Assembly: GCF_029784135.1 (NCBI RefSeq)
Contig: NC_073746.1
Coordinates: forward strand, 298,475,614-298,539,613
DNA length: 64,000 nucleotides
Source of the DNA: Toxorhynchites rutilus septentrionalis
Lineage: Eukaryota; Arthropoda; Insecta; Diptera; Culicidae
Direction of reading: 5' to 3'
Shown here piece after piece: positions 1 through 11,600 of the stretch. A model generated the notes under the pieces. It did not search any database. It worked only from the letters and a program-made list of their open reading frames with translations, and was not told where the DNA came from. A program made the translations under genes and the position numbers. Positions within the stretch are counted from its first letter, which is position 1. Every line of letters starts with the position of its first letter.

Positions 1-3000
1 CGTCTGGATTAAGCACTCAAAATTTCTCGTATTCTCTCAAGGAAGTACGGCGAGTGCTTTTCCGGCCTCACTGAACGGATAGCTTCGACAGAGCTAAGAC
101 TACCCGTTACAATGTAATAGTGTTCAACAGGTCGTGAGGCGACGCGGTCCAGCGCTCAGTGTATTGCTGCCAATTCAGCAATATACACTGAGCAAGGATT
201 CGGAAGACTGTGTGAGGTGCTAAAAAATTCGTTGAACACTCCATATCCTGTGGACTCGTTTATAGTGGACCCATCAGTTAAGTACATATTATTACAATTG
301 ATACCCCCATACTTTGCATCGAAGATCGTTGGAGCGATCCTCGATCGTTGGTAATCTGAATATCCATGGATATCTTGCTTCATGGACAGATCAAAATGCA
401 CAGAGGAATTGATGTAGTCAGGGAAACAAACACGGTTGGGAATATACGAAGAAGGATCAACCTGCATGGAGATGAATTCATGATATGAACTCATGAATCC
501 GGAGTGAAAATTTAGCTCGATCAGCTGCTCAAAATTTCCGATCACCAATGGGTTCATGACCTTACACCGGATGAAGAACCGAAGAGATAATAAATTGAAG
601 CGATCTTTTAGTGGGAGTAGGCCTGCCAAAACCTCGAGACTCATGGTATGCGTTGAGGGCATACATCCCAACGCGATACGGAGACAAAGATACTGAATTC
701 GCTCGAGTTTAATGAGGTGTGTTTTGGCAGCTGATTGAAAACAGAAACTGCCATACTCCATCACTGAGAGAATAGTTGTTCGATACAACATTATAAGATC
801 TTCTGGGTGGGCTCCCCACCAGGTGCCGGTAATTGTACGGAGAAAGTTTATTCTTTGTTGACATTTTTTACTCAGATACCTAATATGGGCCCCCCAAGTA
901 CATTTGGAGTCGAACCAGACTCCAAGATACTTGAATGACATAGCATGAGTGATCGGTTTACCCAAAAGTTAAAGCTTTGGTTTTGCTGGTCTATGCTTCC
1001 TAGAAAAAAACACCATCTCTGTTTTCTCCGTGGAGAATTCGATCCCTAGCCCAATGGCCCAAGTTGAAAAATTGTTCAATGGTTCTTTCAGGTCGGATTC
1101 GTTTGATCCTACGACAGACACCACTTCATCATCTGCAAGTTGTCTTAGGCTGCAATTTTGTGTAAGGCAATTGTCGATGTCGCTTACATAGAAGTTGTAC
1201 AAAAGGGGGCTTAAACATTAGCCCTGGGGGAGGCCCATGTAAGAGACCCGACTTACTGCCGAATCTCCGTGAGAAAAGTTCAAATGTTTCTCACAAAGCA
1301 AGTTATATAACATATTATTCAATAGAGGCGGCAGACCCCGAGAGTGTAATTTGTCCGACAAAACCTCTATTGAAACAGAATCGAAGTCCCCCTTTATGTC
1401 CAAGAATACTGAAGCCATTTGTTTTTTTTCGGCGTAAGCCATTTGAATTTCTGAAGAAAGCAACGCAAGACAATCATTCGTCCCCTTGCCCCTGCGGAAC
1501 CCATATTGTGTATCTGAGAGTAGGCCATTCGTTTAAACCCATCGATCAAGGCGAAACAAGATCATTTTCTCCAACAATTTCCGTATACAAGACAGCATTG
1601 CTATTGGGCGGTACGAATTGAAGTCGGACGCGGGTTTTCCGAGTTTTTGAATAGCTATAACTCGTACTTTCTCCAATCATCTGGAACAACATTATGCTCC
1701 AGAAACCGATTGAATAAATTCAACAAGCGATGTTTCGCCACATCAGGGAGGTTTTTCAGCAAGTTGAACTTAATTCTATCCGATCCCGGAGCAGAATTGT
1801 TACATGAAAGCAGAGCAAGAGAGAATTCTACCATCGAAAACTCGGAATCAAGATCGCCCCTACCTTGTGGTATATCTCGAACAATTTTTTGCACAGGAGC
1901 GGAATCAGGACAAACCTTCCGTGCAAAATTAAAAATCCATCGATGTGAATATTCTTCGCTTTCATTCGTTGAAGAGCGATTTCTCATGTTTCGAGCCACT
2001 TTCCATCATTTTTTCATTGACGTTTCTCGTGACAAACCTCCCACGAAATTTCGCCAATAAGCACTTTTTTTCCCTTTGATTAAGTTTTTAAATTGATCTT
2101 CAAGGGCTAAATATGTTTGAAAATTTTCAGGGGTTCCACGTTTCCGAAAAGCTTTAAATGCATTCGATTTTTCTACATAAAGCTTGGAACACTGGCTATT
2201 CCACCATAGATTGGGAGGCCTTCGACGAATAGTGGAACCTGGGATGGGTTTCGTTTGAGCGCGAACCGCGCTGTCATAGATCAAACGAGAAAGGAAGTTA
2301 TACTCCTCCAATGGAGGTAAACCATCTCTGGAATTGATGGCTAAAGCAATCGCGTCCGCATATTTTTTCCAGTCAATGTGTCTTGTGAGGTCATATACCA
2401 TGTTTATAGATTCAGAAGAATTCGACCCAATGGTGATGGAAATTTTGATTGGCAATTGATCACTACCGTTGGGGTTCTGGATTACATTCCACTTGCACCA
2501 CTTGCACAATCTAACGATAGTGAATTCGAGCAAAGCGAGAGGTCAAGAGCACTTGGGTTAGCAGGAGGTTTAGGTACACGTGTTGTTTCCCCAGTGTTCA
2601 AAACGGTCATATTGAAGCTGTTACAAAGGTCATATATCAACGATGAACGATTGTCGTCGTACTGTTCCCCCCAGGCAGTTCCGTGAGAGTTGAAGTCTCC
2701 CAAGATCAATCGTGGCTCAGGAAGGAGTGAGCACATGTCAACAAGTTGTTTGCGGCTAACCGCAGCTCTCGGAGGCCAATACAAGCTGACAATACAGAGG
2801 TCTTTGCCTCTGATGTTTGCATGACAAGCAACAGCTTCGATCCCTCCAATAGGTGGAAGGTCAATTCTAAAAAATGAGTGGCACTTATTGATCCCCAAAA
2901 GCACCCCTCCGTATCTATCATCACGGTCCAAGCGTATAATATTAAAATCGTGGAAAAAGATATCATCTCGCGAAGAAAGCCAAGTTTCGGACAGAGCAAA

Positions 3001-3117
3001 AACATCACAATTGAAGTAATGAATTAAAAATTTGAATGTATCCAATTTAGGAATAAGACTACGACAATTCCACTGTAAAACAGTGATATCTCCGACCTCT
3101 CTATTTGAATTAGACAT
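1..3117 (-). pseudogene. LINE ORF2: endonuclease - reverse transcriptase - RNase H, broken
   Basis: Starts at ATG 3117-3115, overlapping the end of ORF1 by a few bases. Domains in order: an apurinic-type endonuclease (about 3090-2500; visible motifs WNCRS, SETW and LGDFNSHG), then RT (about 2000-970) with LDIKGDFDS as motif A, GLPQG, and LADDEVV as the catalytic YADD block, then RNase H (about 290-10). Lesions: a short duplication of the type tgcaagtg near 2505-2520 shifts the frame at the end of the endonuclease; stops lie at 2006-2008 (a TGG-like position turned TGA), 1218-1220, 969-971 and 156-158; one base is lost near 1655; another stop lies at about 1510 inside the RT. In RNase H the expected T-D-S catalytic Asp reads T-G-S. 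It is non-functional as it stands. Confidence 0.85.
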
Positions 3118-4701
3118 CAAGAGAGATAATCATCGTAAGGAGGGGCCATGTTTGCATCAATTGTTGCAAAATTGTCTTTAATACTGGAAGCATTGAGATG
3201 ACAATGGTTCTGATGGAGTCGGAAACATTAAAACACTTGAAGATTTGATCCAAAAGGTCAGACAACTTTATAAATCCCGATTGGGAAGTTGAACTGGATG
3301 GAAAAATAGGGACAGTTGGGGTTTTTGATGTCCCCTCGAGTGCTGGGTCGTTCGAAGATGAAATATTCCCACGAAAACCAGGAGGAACCTGATTTTGCTT
3401 GTCCGCTGCACTTGATTTTTTAGGCAAGCTAACAGAGGATATAACCGTGGGGACTTGTTCTTGAACTTTGGGAGTGGTCACATTTTTGCCCCGGGGATTC
3501 CCTTTGAAAATAAACGGTGTGCCCCCGCTAGCTGTGTCCGCTTCCATTTCAACAACTGGCAACGTGGAAAAGGTATTGTGTGTTGAGATTGGTTGTTCTT
3601 GTTGTTGGGTCAGTGGCGAAGCGCCCTTTAAAATTTCCGCAAATGTGCGCTTCGAGCATTCCTTTAAAGAACGCTTCTGTTTCTCCCAGCGACTCTTGTA
3701 AGTTTCACAAACTGAGAGCTCGTGTGGGGATCCCCCGCAATATGGACATTTATGCTCAGTCGCACTGCAGGATTTCCCCTCATGTTGCTCTCCGCAAGTG
3801 GCACAGCGCTCCTTGTTGGCTCAATAATCCGAAGTGTGACCAACTGACTTGCATTTGTTGCAAGTCATGGGCTTTGGCACGAAGAGTCGCACAGGTAGTC
3901 TCAATTTGTCCACCATAACGTAGTCAGGGAGGGCGGCACCAGCAAAGGTGACTCGAAACGAGTCGGACGGCGTAAATTTAGTTTGGTTCCCATCATGGGA
4001 AAGTTTCCCGAGTTGGCGACAGTCCAAGATTTTAACTTCCATTGAGGGGAGCTTCTTGAACTTGCCTTTTCCTTCTGCTTTTATTTGTTCGCTCGTCAGA
4101 CCCGTTTCAGTTATCACCCCCTCAATTTCTACGTTATGGGAGGGTATAAATGTTCGATATTCGAGAGTGAAATGTTGATCAGCAACAATCTCGTTTGCGT
4201 GTTTCCGGTCATTCACGACAACTCGCAATTTGTTCGGTCTAACCCTGCGAATTTCAGATACAGAAGTGTATCTGGCCAGATCTTTCATGATCTGAATCAC
4301 GTTAAGGTTTTTCCCTTTCGGTTTTGGCCGGAGGAAAACAACCCACGGGCCAGTTCCAGGTGCATCTTCTGGATAAACTCTGACACGTGGAGCGGTGACA
4401 ACAGAGGGGGAAGACGAGGACGAGGACGAGGATGAGGATGAGGACGAGGACGAGGATTGGGTTGGATCGGAAGCATCAGAAGGGGGAAGCGAAATCGATG
4501 ATGGGAGAGGGGAGTGGAAGTAACAGTGGGTTGAGAAGGAAGGCTTGCAATTTTCTTAGAGGGGGGCTTGGTAGGATGAGCGGATTCGTCCCCAGAAGAA
4601 TTATCTTCCTTATGAGGGACTCGTTTATGTTTTTTCCCAGATCTTATATGAGATTCATTATCGGAGATCTCCATCTCTGGAGATCCTCCACTATTCTCCA
4701 T
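3110..4701 (-). pseudogene. LINE ORF1: gag-like nucleic-acid-binding protein, broken
   Basis: Starts at ATG 4701-4699 and ends at 3110-3112. The N-terminal part is charged and followed by a Ser-rich tract coded by a (tcctcg)n-like stretch at about 4395-4460. A gag domain follows, with the recognisable blocks PWVVFLRP and LNVIQIMKDL, then zinc knuckles. The first knuckle reads C-x2-C-x4-H-x4 and its last Cys is replaced by TGA at 3821-3823, which splits the frame; a second Cys-rich knuckle (C-P-Y-C-G-G) follows directly. A one-base indel near 4510 shifts the frame just before the Ser tract. Related gags bind the element RNA; this copy cannot make the full protein. Confidence 0.8.
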
Positions 4702-5201
4702 TTTACAAAAATTTCTGTCTTATTTCTAATTTATTATTGATTTTAACAATAATCTAAAAAAAAATAGCAAAAAAAAATATAATAATAATATTAAATGAAT
4801 TGAATAATAATATTAATGAATTGAAATGAATTGAATAATAATATTAATAATAAATATGTGTACCTTAATATAAAAGTTGTTCCAATAATGCGCTCTACTG
4901 CCCTAATCAGGGAGAGACAGAGGCTACGCGCTACGGAGACAACACAATAGCGCAAGAATAGCTTACGGAGCCACGTGATGATGAATCCCGTTTGCGACAG
5001 TCACGCGCTGGCGATCCCGTTAAGCCGAATCAGTTCAACAGCCGCAATCCGGCTCGCTGCAAGAGCGCTGCTTCCTTTGTTCCTTCGTTCCACTTCACAA
5101 AAGGTCAGTTTGAAAGCGGACAGCAATGACCTTCACTCGTACACGATTCACTCGTACCAATAGCACAATAGCAAAAGTGGCAACGCACAATACCGACACT
5201 G
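4702..5201 (-). other. Probable 5' UTR of the LINE plus an A/T-rich insert
   Basis: Between the ORF1 start and the putative 5' end lies an AT-only stretch (about 4765-4860) of repeated aataata and gaattgaa units, then about 340 bases of mixed composition with no long reading frame. Its position suggests the LINE 5' UTR with its internal promoter, but I see no decisive motif. Confidence 0.4.
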
Positions 5202-5587
5202 AACTTTACTCTTCAAGAGTTGGATAGCGAATGAACACATTGTTGATATTGATTGTTTTTTTGCATATCGGGCCATGGGTGTGGCTTCCTTCCACCTTCA
5301 CCTCGAACCGTTTACACACCAAGGGATTATAATATATAGCATAACAAAAAAATCTTAGGGAATTTCCGATTCGTTTGGTATGTAAATCGTCAAAATCGGA
5401 TCGCGGCAAAAATGGTTATAGAATTAAAATTTTTCCTTTTTCTAATGAAAATTTTTTCAATAATGCGAGTATTCCCAAATCAGAGGGTGATTTGAAAACT
5501 CCAATAAATTTTGTACAAGGTTCATTATTTATTCATATTATCATTATTCATTATTCGGCAATTTGTGCTGAACTCTTGAAAAGGTCT
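5202..5587. other. Nothing recognised
   Basis: A/T-rich sequence with only short random frames. No TIR, tandem repeat or domain was seen. Confidence 0.5.
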
Positions 5588-5710
5588 TAGGGGCTGTCCA
5601 CATACCACGTGGATAGAAAAACTACGATTTCAGACACCCCCCCTCCCCCACCGTGGACAAACATGGACATTGTCTATACCCCTCCCCCTGTTGTCCACGT
5701 GGACATTTCT
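5588..5710 (+). repeat. CCACGTGG repeat family, copy 1 of 4
   Basis: A roughly 120-bp module starting TTAGGGGCTGTCCACATACC and ending TTGTCCACGTGGACATTT, with two C-rich runs (accccccctcccc and acccctccccctg). Close copies lie at 9494-9616 (+), 13887-13999 (-) and 45264-45382 (+). The two ends each carry the CCACGTGG palindrome. Confidence 0.85.
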
Positions 5711-7079
5711 CTATTTCTTGGAAAAAATAATCGTAAAAATAGCTGAATTGCGCCTAAATTTAAGTTTATGTTTGTTTCTATTCTCTATTATATGTATGTA
5801 CATTATAAACATGTGAACATAATTAACAGAGGCAATTTCTTCTCAATTCTTTGACAGCTTTGAGGGGCAACAATTCGTGAAGCTATTTGTATTGCTGTTT
5901 GTTTACTTCCAAATATCATTTATCATGTGATCACGTTATAAAACATAATATTTACGTTATAGCAAAACATCACATGTAAATCTAATCTCGGACATTTTCT
6001 ATCATAAACCGACGCAAGCTAAACTGTGAGTTTTCAAGAGAATAAGAATATGATTTATCTCCTGGTAATGAGAAAATTTTGTCTTTTTTTTCTCTCTAAT
6101 ATCCGGTATCCGGCCGGATAGCAAATATTGGCTGGATGAGCAGGATACCGGATAGTTACCCGAATATCCGTTTCACCTCTGGATTAGACTCTTGTTGAGT
6201 GCTTCCCGGTTGGAAAATAACCTGTTCCTCGTTGCTAGGCCTCCCTGCTAGCTGACAGAAAAATCACAAAAAGGTGAGGGCTGTGATGCAGTTTTCGCTT
6301 TTTTTCAGGCACTGAACAAAGGACATCAACTCTTTATAAGGTCGTTGAAATTAGGCAAGAAATCGACTTCAATTTCAGAGAACATAATCCTTCCATGAGG
6401 AAAAACACATACATATTTACCTTTGGAAAAATTTAACTATTGAAATAGTTGAAAAAATTTGTGGGAATATAGTTGCAACTGCCTGTTAACCCCAAAAACA
6501 CTGTTGCCACTGCCTTGTTAAATCACAATATTTTTAGTGCAGCGAGAAAGTGTTTTTTATATGAAATTACAAATAAAAAATAAAAAATTTGAATTTTTCA
6601 TCAAATCTATCATTCATTTTTTTGAAAAACTGCATGACCTTACACAGTAGATCCCAAATAAAACGTTTCCAGTGAAAAATTATGAACTTGTTGCATTTTC
6701 AAAGAGTACAAACAGAATTTTCTGCCGGCGCTCTAAAGTCGTGTTTTTTGTATAAAAATGACTCCCAAATTAATGTCGTACATTTTTAGCAGCCCAAAAA
6801 ATGCAGTATGGATACCTTTAGAAGTTTTTGGTTAGGTAAAATTTTGAAAAAGTATTCCAAGTGCAGCGAAAAAAATATTTTTCGTGGGTGGCAACGAAAG
6901 ATTAAAAGATTTTTGCGCATAATGCTATTTCACTGCACTGTTGTGCGTTCAAACACGAGAAAACGTGAGGTTTTCGTATTGCTTCGAGGTTATTCGTATT
7001 GATGTAAAATTGTACCAATTATGGTAATACAAAGATACAAGTTTATTTCGATAAAATCGTGTAAATTTGTCTAATCACA
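5711..7079. other. A/T-rich intergenic DNA
   Basis: No coding domain seen. The only structure is at about 6098-6175, a cluster of tatccgg/ccggata words (tatccggtatccggccggata and later gataccggata), which can fold back on itself. The rest is low-complexity A/T sequence. Confidence 0.5.
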
Positions 7080-7232
7080 ACATAAACCATCAAGATCATG
7101 TATGTGAAAACCATGACCAAAACAAAAAGGCATGAGACTAGCACTCACGGACAAATTCCGGGAAGGTTTATGGATTTACTATGGAACTCGCTGTCGCGCA
7201 TAATCCGCTCGCGGATAATCGGGGTTCCACTG
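7080..7232 (+). mobile_element. pogo-like MITE, right half only
   Basis: Matches the right half of the elements at 7276-7587 and 15671-16003 (shared words: ccatgaccaaaacaa, atggaactcgct) and ends in the same terminal repeat, ataatcggggttccactg, followed by TA at 7233-7234. The left terminus is missing. Confidence 0.7.
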
Positions 7233-7275
7233 TATTTGTACCAAAACAGCCTTTTATGGCATAAAAATCCTATTA

Positions 7276-7587
7276 CAGTAGAACCCCGATTATCCCAGAA
7301 ATAGTCTGGCTAAGTCACCGCAGATCACGAAAATCGCGGATAATGCAATAAATGACTAAAAAAAGAGATGCAAACGCAAAAAAAAGAAGATTTTTCATCA
7401 TGATAACTATGTTTTATCAATACAGAAATGGTCAAATAGTGTGAAAGCCATGATCAAAATAAAAGCGCAGCCAAGCCCACCACTCTCTTATAAATTCGGG
7501 GAATGTCCATAGAAATACTATGGATCTTGCTATCGTTGATAAACCGCACCGCGGATCATCCGCTCGTGGATAATCGGGGTTCCACTG
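7276..7587. mobile_element. pogo-like MITE with TA target duplication, complete
   Basis: Terminal inverted repeats cagtagaaccccgattatcc at the left and ggataatcggggttccactg at the right; TA flanks at 7274-7275 and 7588-7589. Length 312 bp with no coding capacity. TIRs of the form CAGT-A-ACC-CGATTATCCG and TA duplications are typical of pogo/Tigger-type Tc1/mariner derivatives (known); the family assignment here is inference. Confidence 0.8.
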
Positions 7588-8683
7588 TATTTTGATCCTT
7601 AACAAAATGCTAAGCAGCAATCTTCAATGAAATACACTATTTTCAAACTAGATTTTTCAACAACAAAAATAATAAAAAAAACTCACAACAACAAAATCAT
7701 ATAAGAATTAGTCTTATAGCATACGATTTATTACTCGCTAATAATCTTTACACAGTAATTGTAGATATACAATGACGTGAGAAAAAAACGTTACAATCAA
7801 GATTTTGTATGAGTGTCTTTGTCGTATCCCGTGTCTGACTAACCGCTTGTCGAAATACGCTTCATTTAATTTCTGCTCCGATGGCGAACACGTGACACAC
7901 CGGGTAGAAACTCTCCGTTGTTCTTCGTATTTGACTCCTCACTGTTATATCGCCTTCTTTCATTCGTTCATGGTCACATCGTTCTACGATTTAAATTTTT
8001 CACAACAAAACGAAGCCGAATGATCTTAATATAACGATGTGTAAACAGTACGACAATTGTTTATTAACATTTTTTTTGTTACGTAACAAGGAATGCACAG
8101 TAGCTTGTCCTTGACTGAAGCGTCGATGGTACAGTTAGTAAATCGAGGGACGAAACGAAATAACTTAATATCTTTGGACCCGTGTAATTCATCGTGTATG
8201 GGAGCTTACGGCGTCATGGAGCATGGAACTTAGTACGGTATGTACAAAAACTAAGAATGCGACCTGTCCCACTGTAGTCATTTCAGTTGTTGTTTTTGTG
8301 TGTAACATTCAAATGGCAGCTTTCATGATGGGTATGGTATGTTGCTTGCGCGAGAGTGGTGAGACGAGATTCACTAGAAAGCAGAAAGTTTTGATTCAAT
8401 ATTCATCCTGCGATGTATACTTCCAAATTGCATCGACCTGATGCTATCTAAAAACAGAAATAGTCAATTTATCTCGTTCGTTGTATCACAGTTATCAATG
8501 GTATTGTCTGAATGTACCTCTTAGAAATTGTTGCGGGTATTCCTGTATCTTATACATGGCTAATATTGCGTAATATGGAATAAATTGTCAATAGTATGAA
8601 GTGCCGCGTTTTGCACTTCATTAAACAATATAGCTTAGAATACGGTGGTGGCCGTTTAAGGGTCCCCCAGCTTGAGTGCTTTT
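7588..8683 (-). other. 3' flank and probable 3' UTR of AP-2 sigma
   Basis: No other gene recognised. On the minus strand, AATAAA-type signals occur near 8058 and 7727, so the AP-2 sigma transcript could end at either. The region has moderate complexity with no TIR-bounded element seen. Confidence 0.4.
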
Positions 8684-9193
8684 TTACTCGAGCGAGTTCA
8701 ACGTTAGCAGCTGTTTCAGTACTTTGGTTTGAGACGTCTCCCGGATCTCGCCTGCAAGGAACATCTCATCCACCACGGTGTACACCTTGTAGAAATTGAA
8801 TACTAAATCCAGCTCGCACACATTGTGGAAGTATTCATTCAGCACCTCGACAAAATTGTGGATAGCCTCCAGATAGCACAAATTGTTGTCGTTCACGTCC
8901 ACACAAATGCAAAAATATAAACCCGCATACCGTCGATAAACGATCTTGAAGTTGCGGAATTCGACGAAGTTCGTGTGTTTGGCATCGCGGACCGTTACAA
9001 CGGCATGCACCTCCTCGATCAGTTTCTGCTTCTCGTCGTCGTCGAAATTCATATACCACTTCGCCAGACGGGTTTTCCCCGCACGGTTCTGAATAAGGAT
9101 GAAACGAATCTACAACGAAACGATTGTATCAAATTTTTATTCCACCTTCTTCGCCTAATCACTAGTTGAGTCTTCACGATCTGGACTCACCAT
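8684..9193 (-). CDS. AP2S1: AP-2 clathrin adaptor complex sigma subunit, complete
   Basis: The small sigma chain of the AP-2 heterotetramer, which links clathrin to cargo at the plasma membrane; sigma helps bind acidic dileucine signals (known). The protein is 142 residues, exactly the family length. Coding exons: ATG alone at 9193-9191, intron 9190-9110 (81 bp, GTGAGT...TTGTAG), then 9109-8684 ending in TAA. The second exon begins [20 protein letters not shown] and ends in [10 protein letters not shown], and R15 of the signal-binding surface is present. The sequence is near-identical to animal sigma-2 throughout ([32 protein letters not shown]), so this is clearly sigma-2 and not sigma-1 or sigma-3. 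No lesion is visible. Codons are more G/C-rich than the surrounding DNA. It stands alone between repeats; the neighbour on its 5' side is a dispersed repeat at 9494. Confidence 0.96.
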
Positions 9194-9493
9194 ATTTGAC
9201 GTCTGGATGGCTTGTTTCGGTTGTACTTTCACGAAAATATGATGATTCGAGCCCAAATCGGCAGATTTTGTGAAGTTTTTCGTCAAACGATTGAGCAGAA
9301 ATTGATTATCAGCCTTGATACGTATTCTTCTTCTTCCTTTTCCAGTGGAAAAGAGTGATAAACAGTGACAGTTGAATGACACCCATTTTCAGTTGCCAAC
9401 ATGACATACGAAAAACAAAACAAAATAGAAAAGGGGGAATGGGACGCTGATGGACCATTCGTTTTGAACTGGGGCGTTTTTAATACTTGGTCG
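9194..9493 (-). promoter_or_regulatory. AP-2 sigma 5' UTR and probable promoter region
   Basis: Directly upstream of the ATG, the minus strand reads cagacgtcaaatATG with A at -3. About 300 bases separate the ATG from the repeat at 9494. No TATA box is evident and no transcription start can be fixed by eye. Confidence 0.45.
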
Positions 9494-9616
9494 TTAGGGG
9501 TTGTCCACATACCACGTGGACAGAAAAAGCATGATTTTAGACACCCCCCTCCCCCTCCGTGGATAAGCGTGGACATTCCTTATACCCCTCCCCCTGTTGT
9601 CCACGTGGACATTCCT
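9494..9616 (+). repeat. CCACGTGG repeat family, copy 2
   Basis: Same module and orientation as 5588-5710: starts TAGGGGTTGTCCACATACC, contains the two C-runs, and ends GTTGTCCACGTGGACATTCC. Confidence 0.85.
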
Positions 9617-11093
9617 TCGGTTTTGAGGAAAAAATCAAGAAATTCTATTTTTTCGCTTAAATTCTATTTCAAGTTTGTTTCTATTTTCTATTCCATATGT
9701 TTATTGATAAAAATTATAGCCTTACCAATGCTAACGATTTGTTTCGAAATCTTCGATTTTTTCCAACATTGTCCGGGAGCTGATTATTTTCTTCCCAATT
9801 CCATTTACGTTATCTCCATATCCATTCTAAAATATCCTTTGTGAGCTTATTTTCGAGTATTTTTATTAAAGCTGGCTGGCTGTTTGAGTTCTCAAAAAAT
9901 CAGACAATGAAATCAAGCACTTTGTTTGAAAACAGGTGTCATCGTGATCGATGATTCCGTTGACCTACAACCCTTAATTGTTAAATAATGCTAATTATTG
10001 ACCTAAAAAATTCGTGCCGATTCTAAGGAGAAAACCAAAAGCATATTTTTGTAGGCATACATCTTTTCGATCATAGATGCACCGTTTTTTCCTGAATATT
10101 TCAGCATCCTTCATGCAACTTGAGAATTCCATCCTCTCAGAACTTATGCTATGCAGTAGGTTGAAGTTCTTACAAGAATCTTAACAGTTAATAATCTGAA
10201 GATGCAATATCTGGTGAGTAAGGCGTGTGGAGTTTTAGAAGTGCCCTAGAGGCGTTCTGGATCGTTGATTTTCATACGTTCAGCTGCTAGCAGTACTTGT
10301 TGGAATTCATCGAAACTAGTTGCTTGGTAGATGCTCATGATACAGATTTTCTTCCAGTCCTACCAGACCCAGCCATAACTTTCTTCACGCGAAAACCTGC
10401 TTCGGGGTTCCATTCACTTGCTAAGATTTTTTTTAACTCAACTTTCTTATAAATGATTTACCCTTTACAATTCCCTACAAATATGTATTTTCATCGCTTC
10501 TATGAAACGAATTGCAAATTGAGATAAGTCCCTTCAAGTGTTTTTCGGTAAAATAAACCCTTATTCCGGAATCCGGTCGGATTTGAAATTAACACAATGT
10601 TGTGTTCTTTGAGAGGGTATTATAGTCTAGAAATTTGAAAAAAAAACATTTTTTTTCTTCATATTTCTCTAATTCATACATTTCAGAATATACCATAGAA
10701 AAGATTTTTCGAAAATCTCATTATTTACCAAGTTATAGCCATTTTAGTGATGCGATATCTTATCTAGTACGGTCATAACAATTAACTACAAACGCGTTTT
10801 TCTCGAAACATGTTTTTGACGTGGGACTACGTCTAACCGGAGTATATGTGGGGTAAAATGAAAACCTAAACACAGAACATGAAGGAAAAAATGAAAGATT
10901 CCGAATGCTTTTAACTCGATCATTTCTTAGTGGATCGGAAAGATGTTTGCATCAGTTGATAGGGAATATTTCTACGCTTCTATCGCAATTCATAAAATGT
11001 TATTTTTCATAAGATAAACAATTGAATAACTGTAAAATGTTAAGCGTTATCTAAACGCCCCAACTGCCTCGTTTTGATTGGCCCGATTTACGG
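9617..11093. other. Intergenic DNA with an Aedes-type dispersed repeat
   Basis: No gene recognised. From about 10800 there is a dispersed repeat beginning tttttgacgtgggactacgt, whose GACGTGG/CTACGTC core is a near-palindrome. Related cores appear near 22709 and 24659 inside the tandem elements. The 9700-10780 stretch gave no motif. Confidence 0.45.
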
Positions 11094-11600
11094 TTTCCCT
11101 AACACAGCCATCAAAACCAAGCAGCCTTGGGGAAATCGGCATTGCAAATACATGAAAGTAGGGGGTATTATTGTTCCGACTGAAATGTGTTTCCCTAACA
11201 CAGACTTTAAATTCAAGGAGCGTGAGGAAAGTGGTATTGCGAATACATGTAAGTCGGGGGACTTTTGTTCTTCCAAAAATGTGTTCCCCAACACAAACTT
11301 CAAAACCAAGCAGAGCTGAAGAAATCGGCATTGCAAATACATAAAGGTCGGAGGTATTTTTGTTCAGACTGAAGTGTGTTTCCCTAACACAGACTTCAAA
11401 TCCATGGAGCGTGGGGAGATTGGCATTGCCAATTCATGCAGGTCGGGAGTATTTTTGTTCCGACTGAAGTGTGTTTACTTAATACAGACTTCTAAACCAA
11501 GAGGAAATGGGGAAATCAACATTCCAAATACATGTAAATCGGGGGCATTTTTGTTCCGACTGAAATGTGTTTTCCTAACACAGACTTCAAAACCAAGATG
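11094..11600 (+). repeat. 95-bp tandem repeat, about 5.3 copies
   Basis: Units start with tttccctaacacagactt-like words at 11094, 11190, 11284, 11379, 11474 and 11570, with spacings of 94-96 bp. Each unit carries ccaagcag, ggggaaatcggcattgcaaa, tacatg, gtcggggg and tttttgttccgactgaaatg in order. Copies differ by about 10-20 percent by eye, so the array is not recent. Frames open on both strands across it are by-products of the repeat. Confidence 0.9.

Larger units (their letters stand above)
1..5201 (-). mobile_element. I-clade-like non-LTR retrotransposon, decayed, 3' end outside window
   Basis: A minus-strand LINE with two overlapping reading frames in the order ORF1 (gag with zinc knuckles) then ORF2 (endonuclease, RT, RNase H). 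RNase H behind the RT is known from the I, LOA and Outcast groups and not from Jockey; with the gag style I place it in or near the I clade (inference). The copy is dead: it has several in-frame stops and at least three frameshifts. The 5' end may lie near 5201, where the minus strand reads CAGTGTCGG, like the CAGT starts of related LINEs. The 3' UTR and any tail lie left of base 1. Confidence 0.85.

Noticed and set aside
9401..9844. Plus-strand frame of 147 codons with a Pro-rich run
   Set aside because: It crosses the dispersed CCACGTGG repeat; the Pro-rich part comes from the C-runs present in the other copies.
10200..10440. Possible mariner-like reading on the minus strand (FDEFQQVLLAAERMK)
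   Set aside because: No catalytic motif or TIR supports it, and the frame is interrupted.
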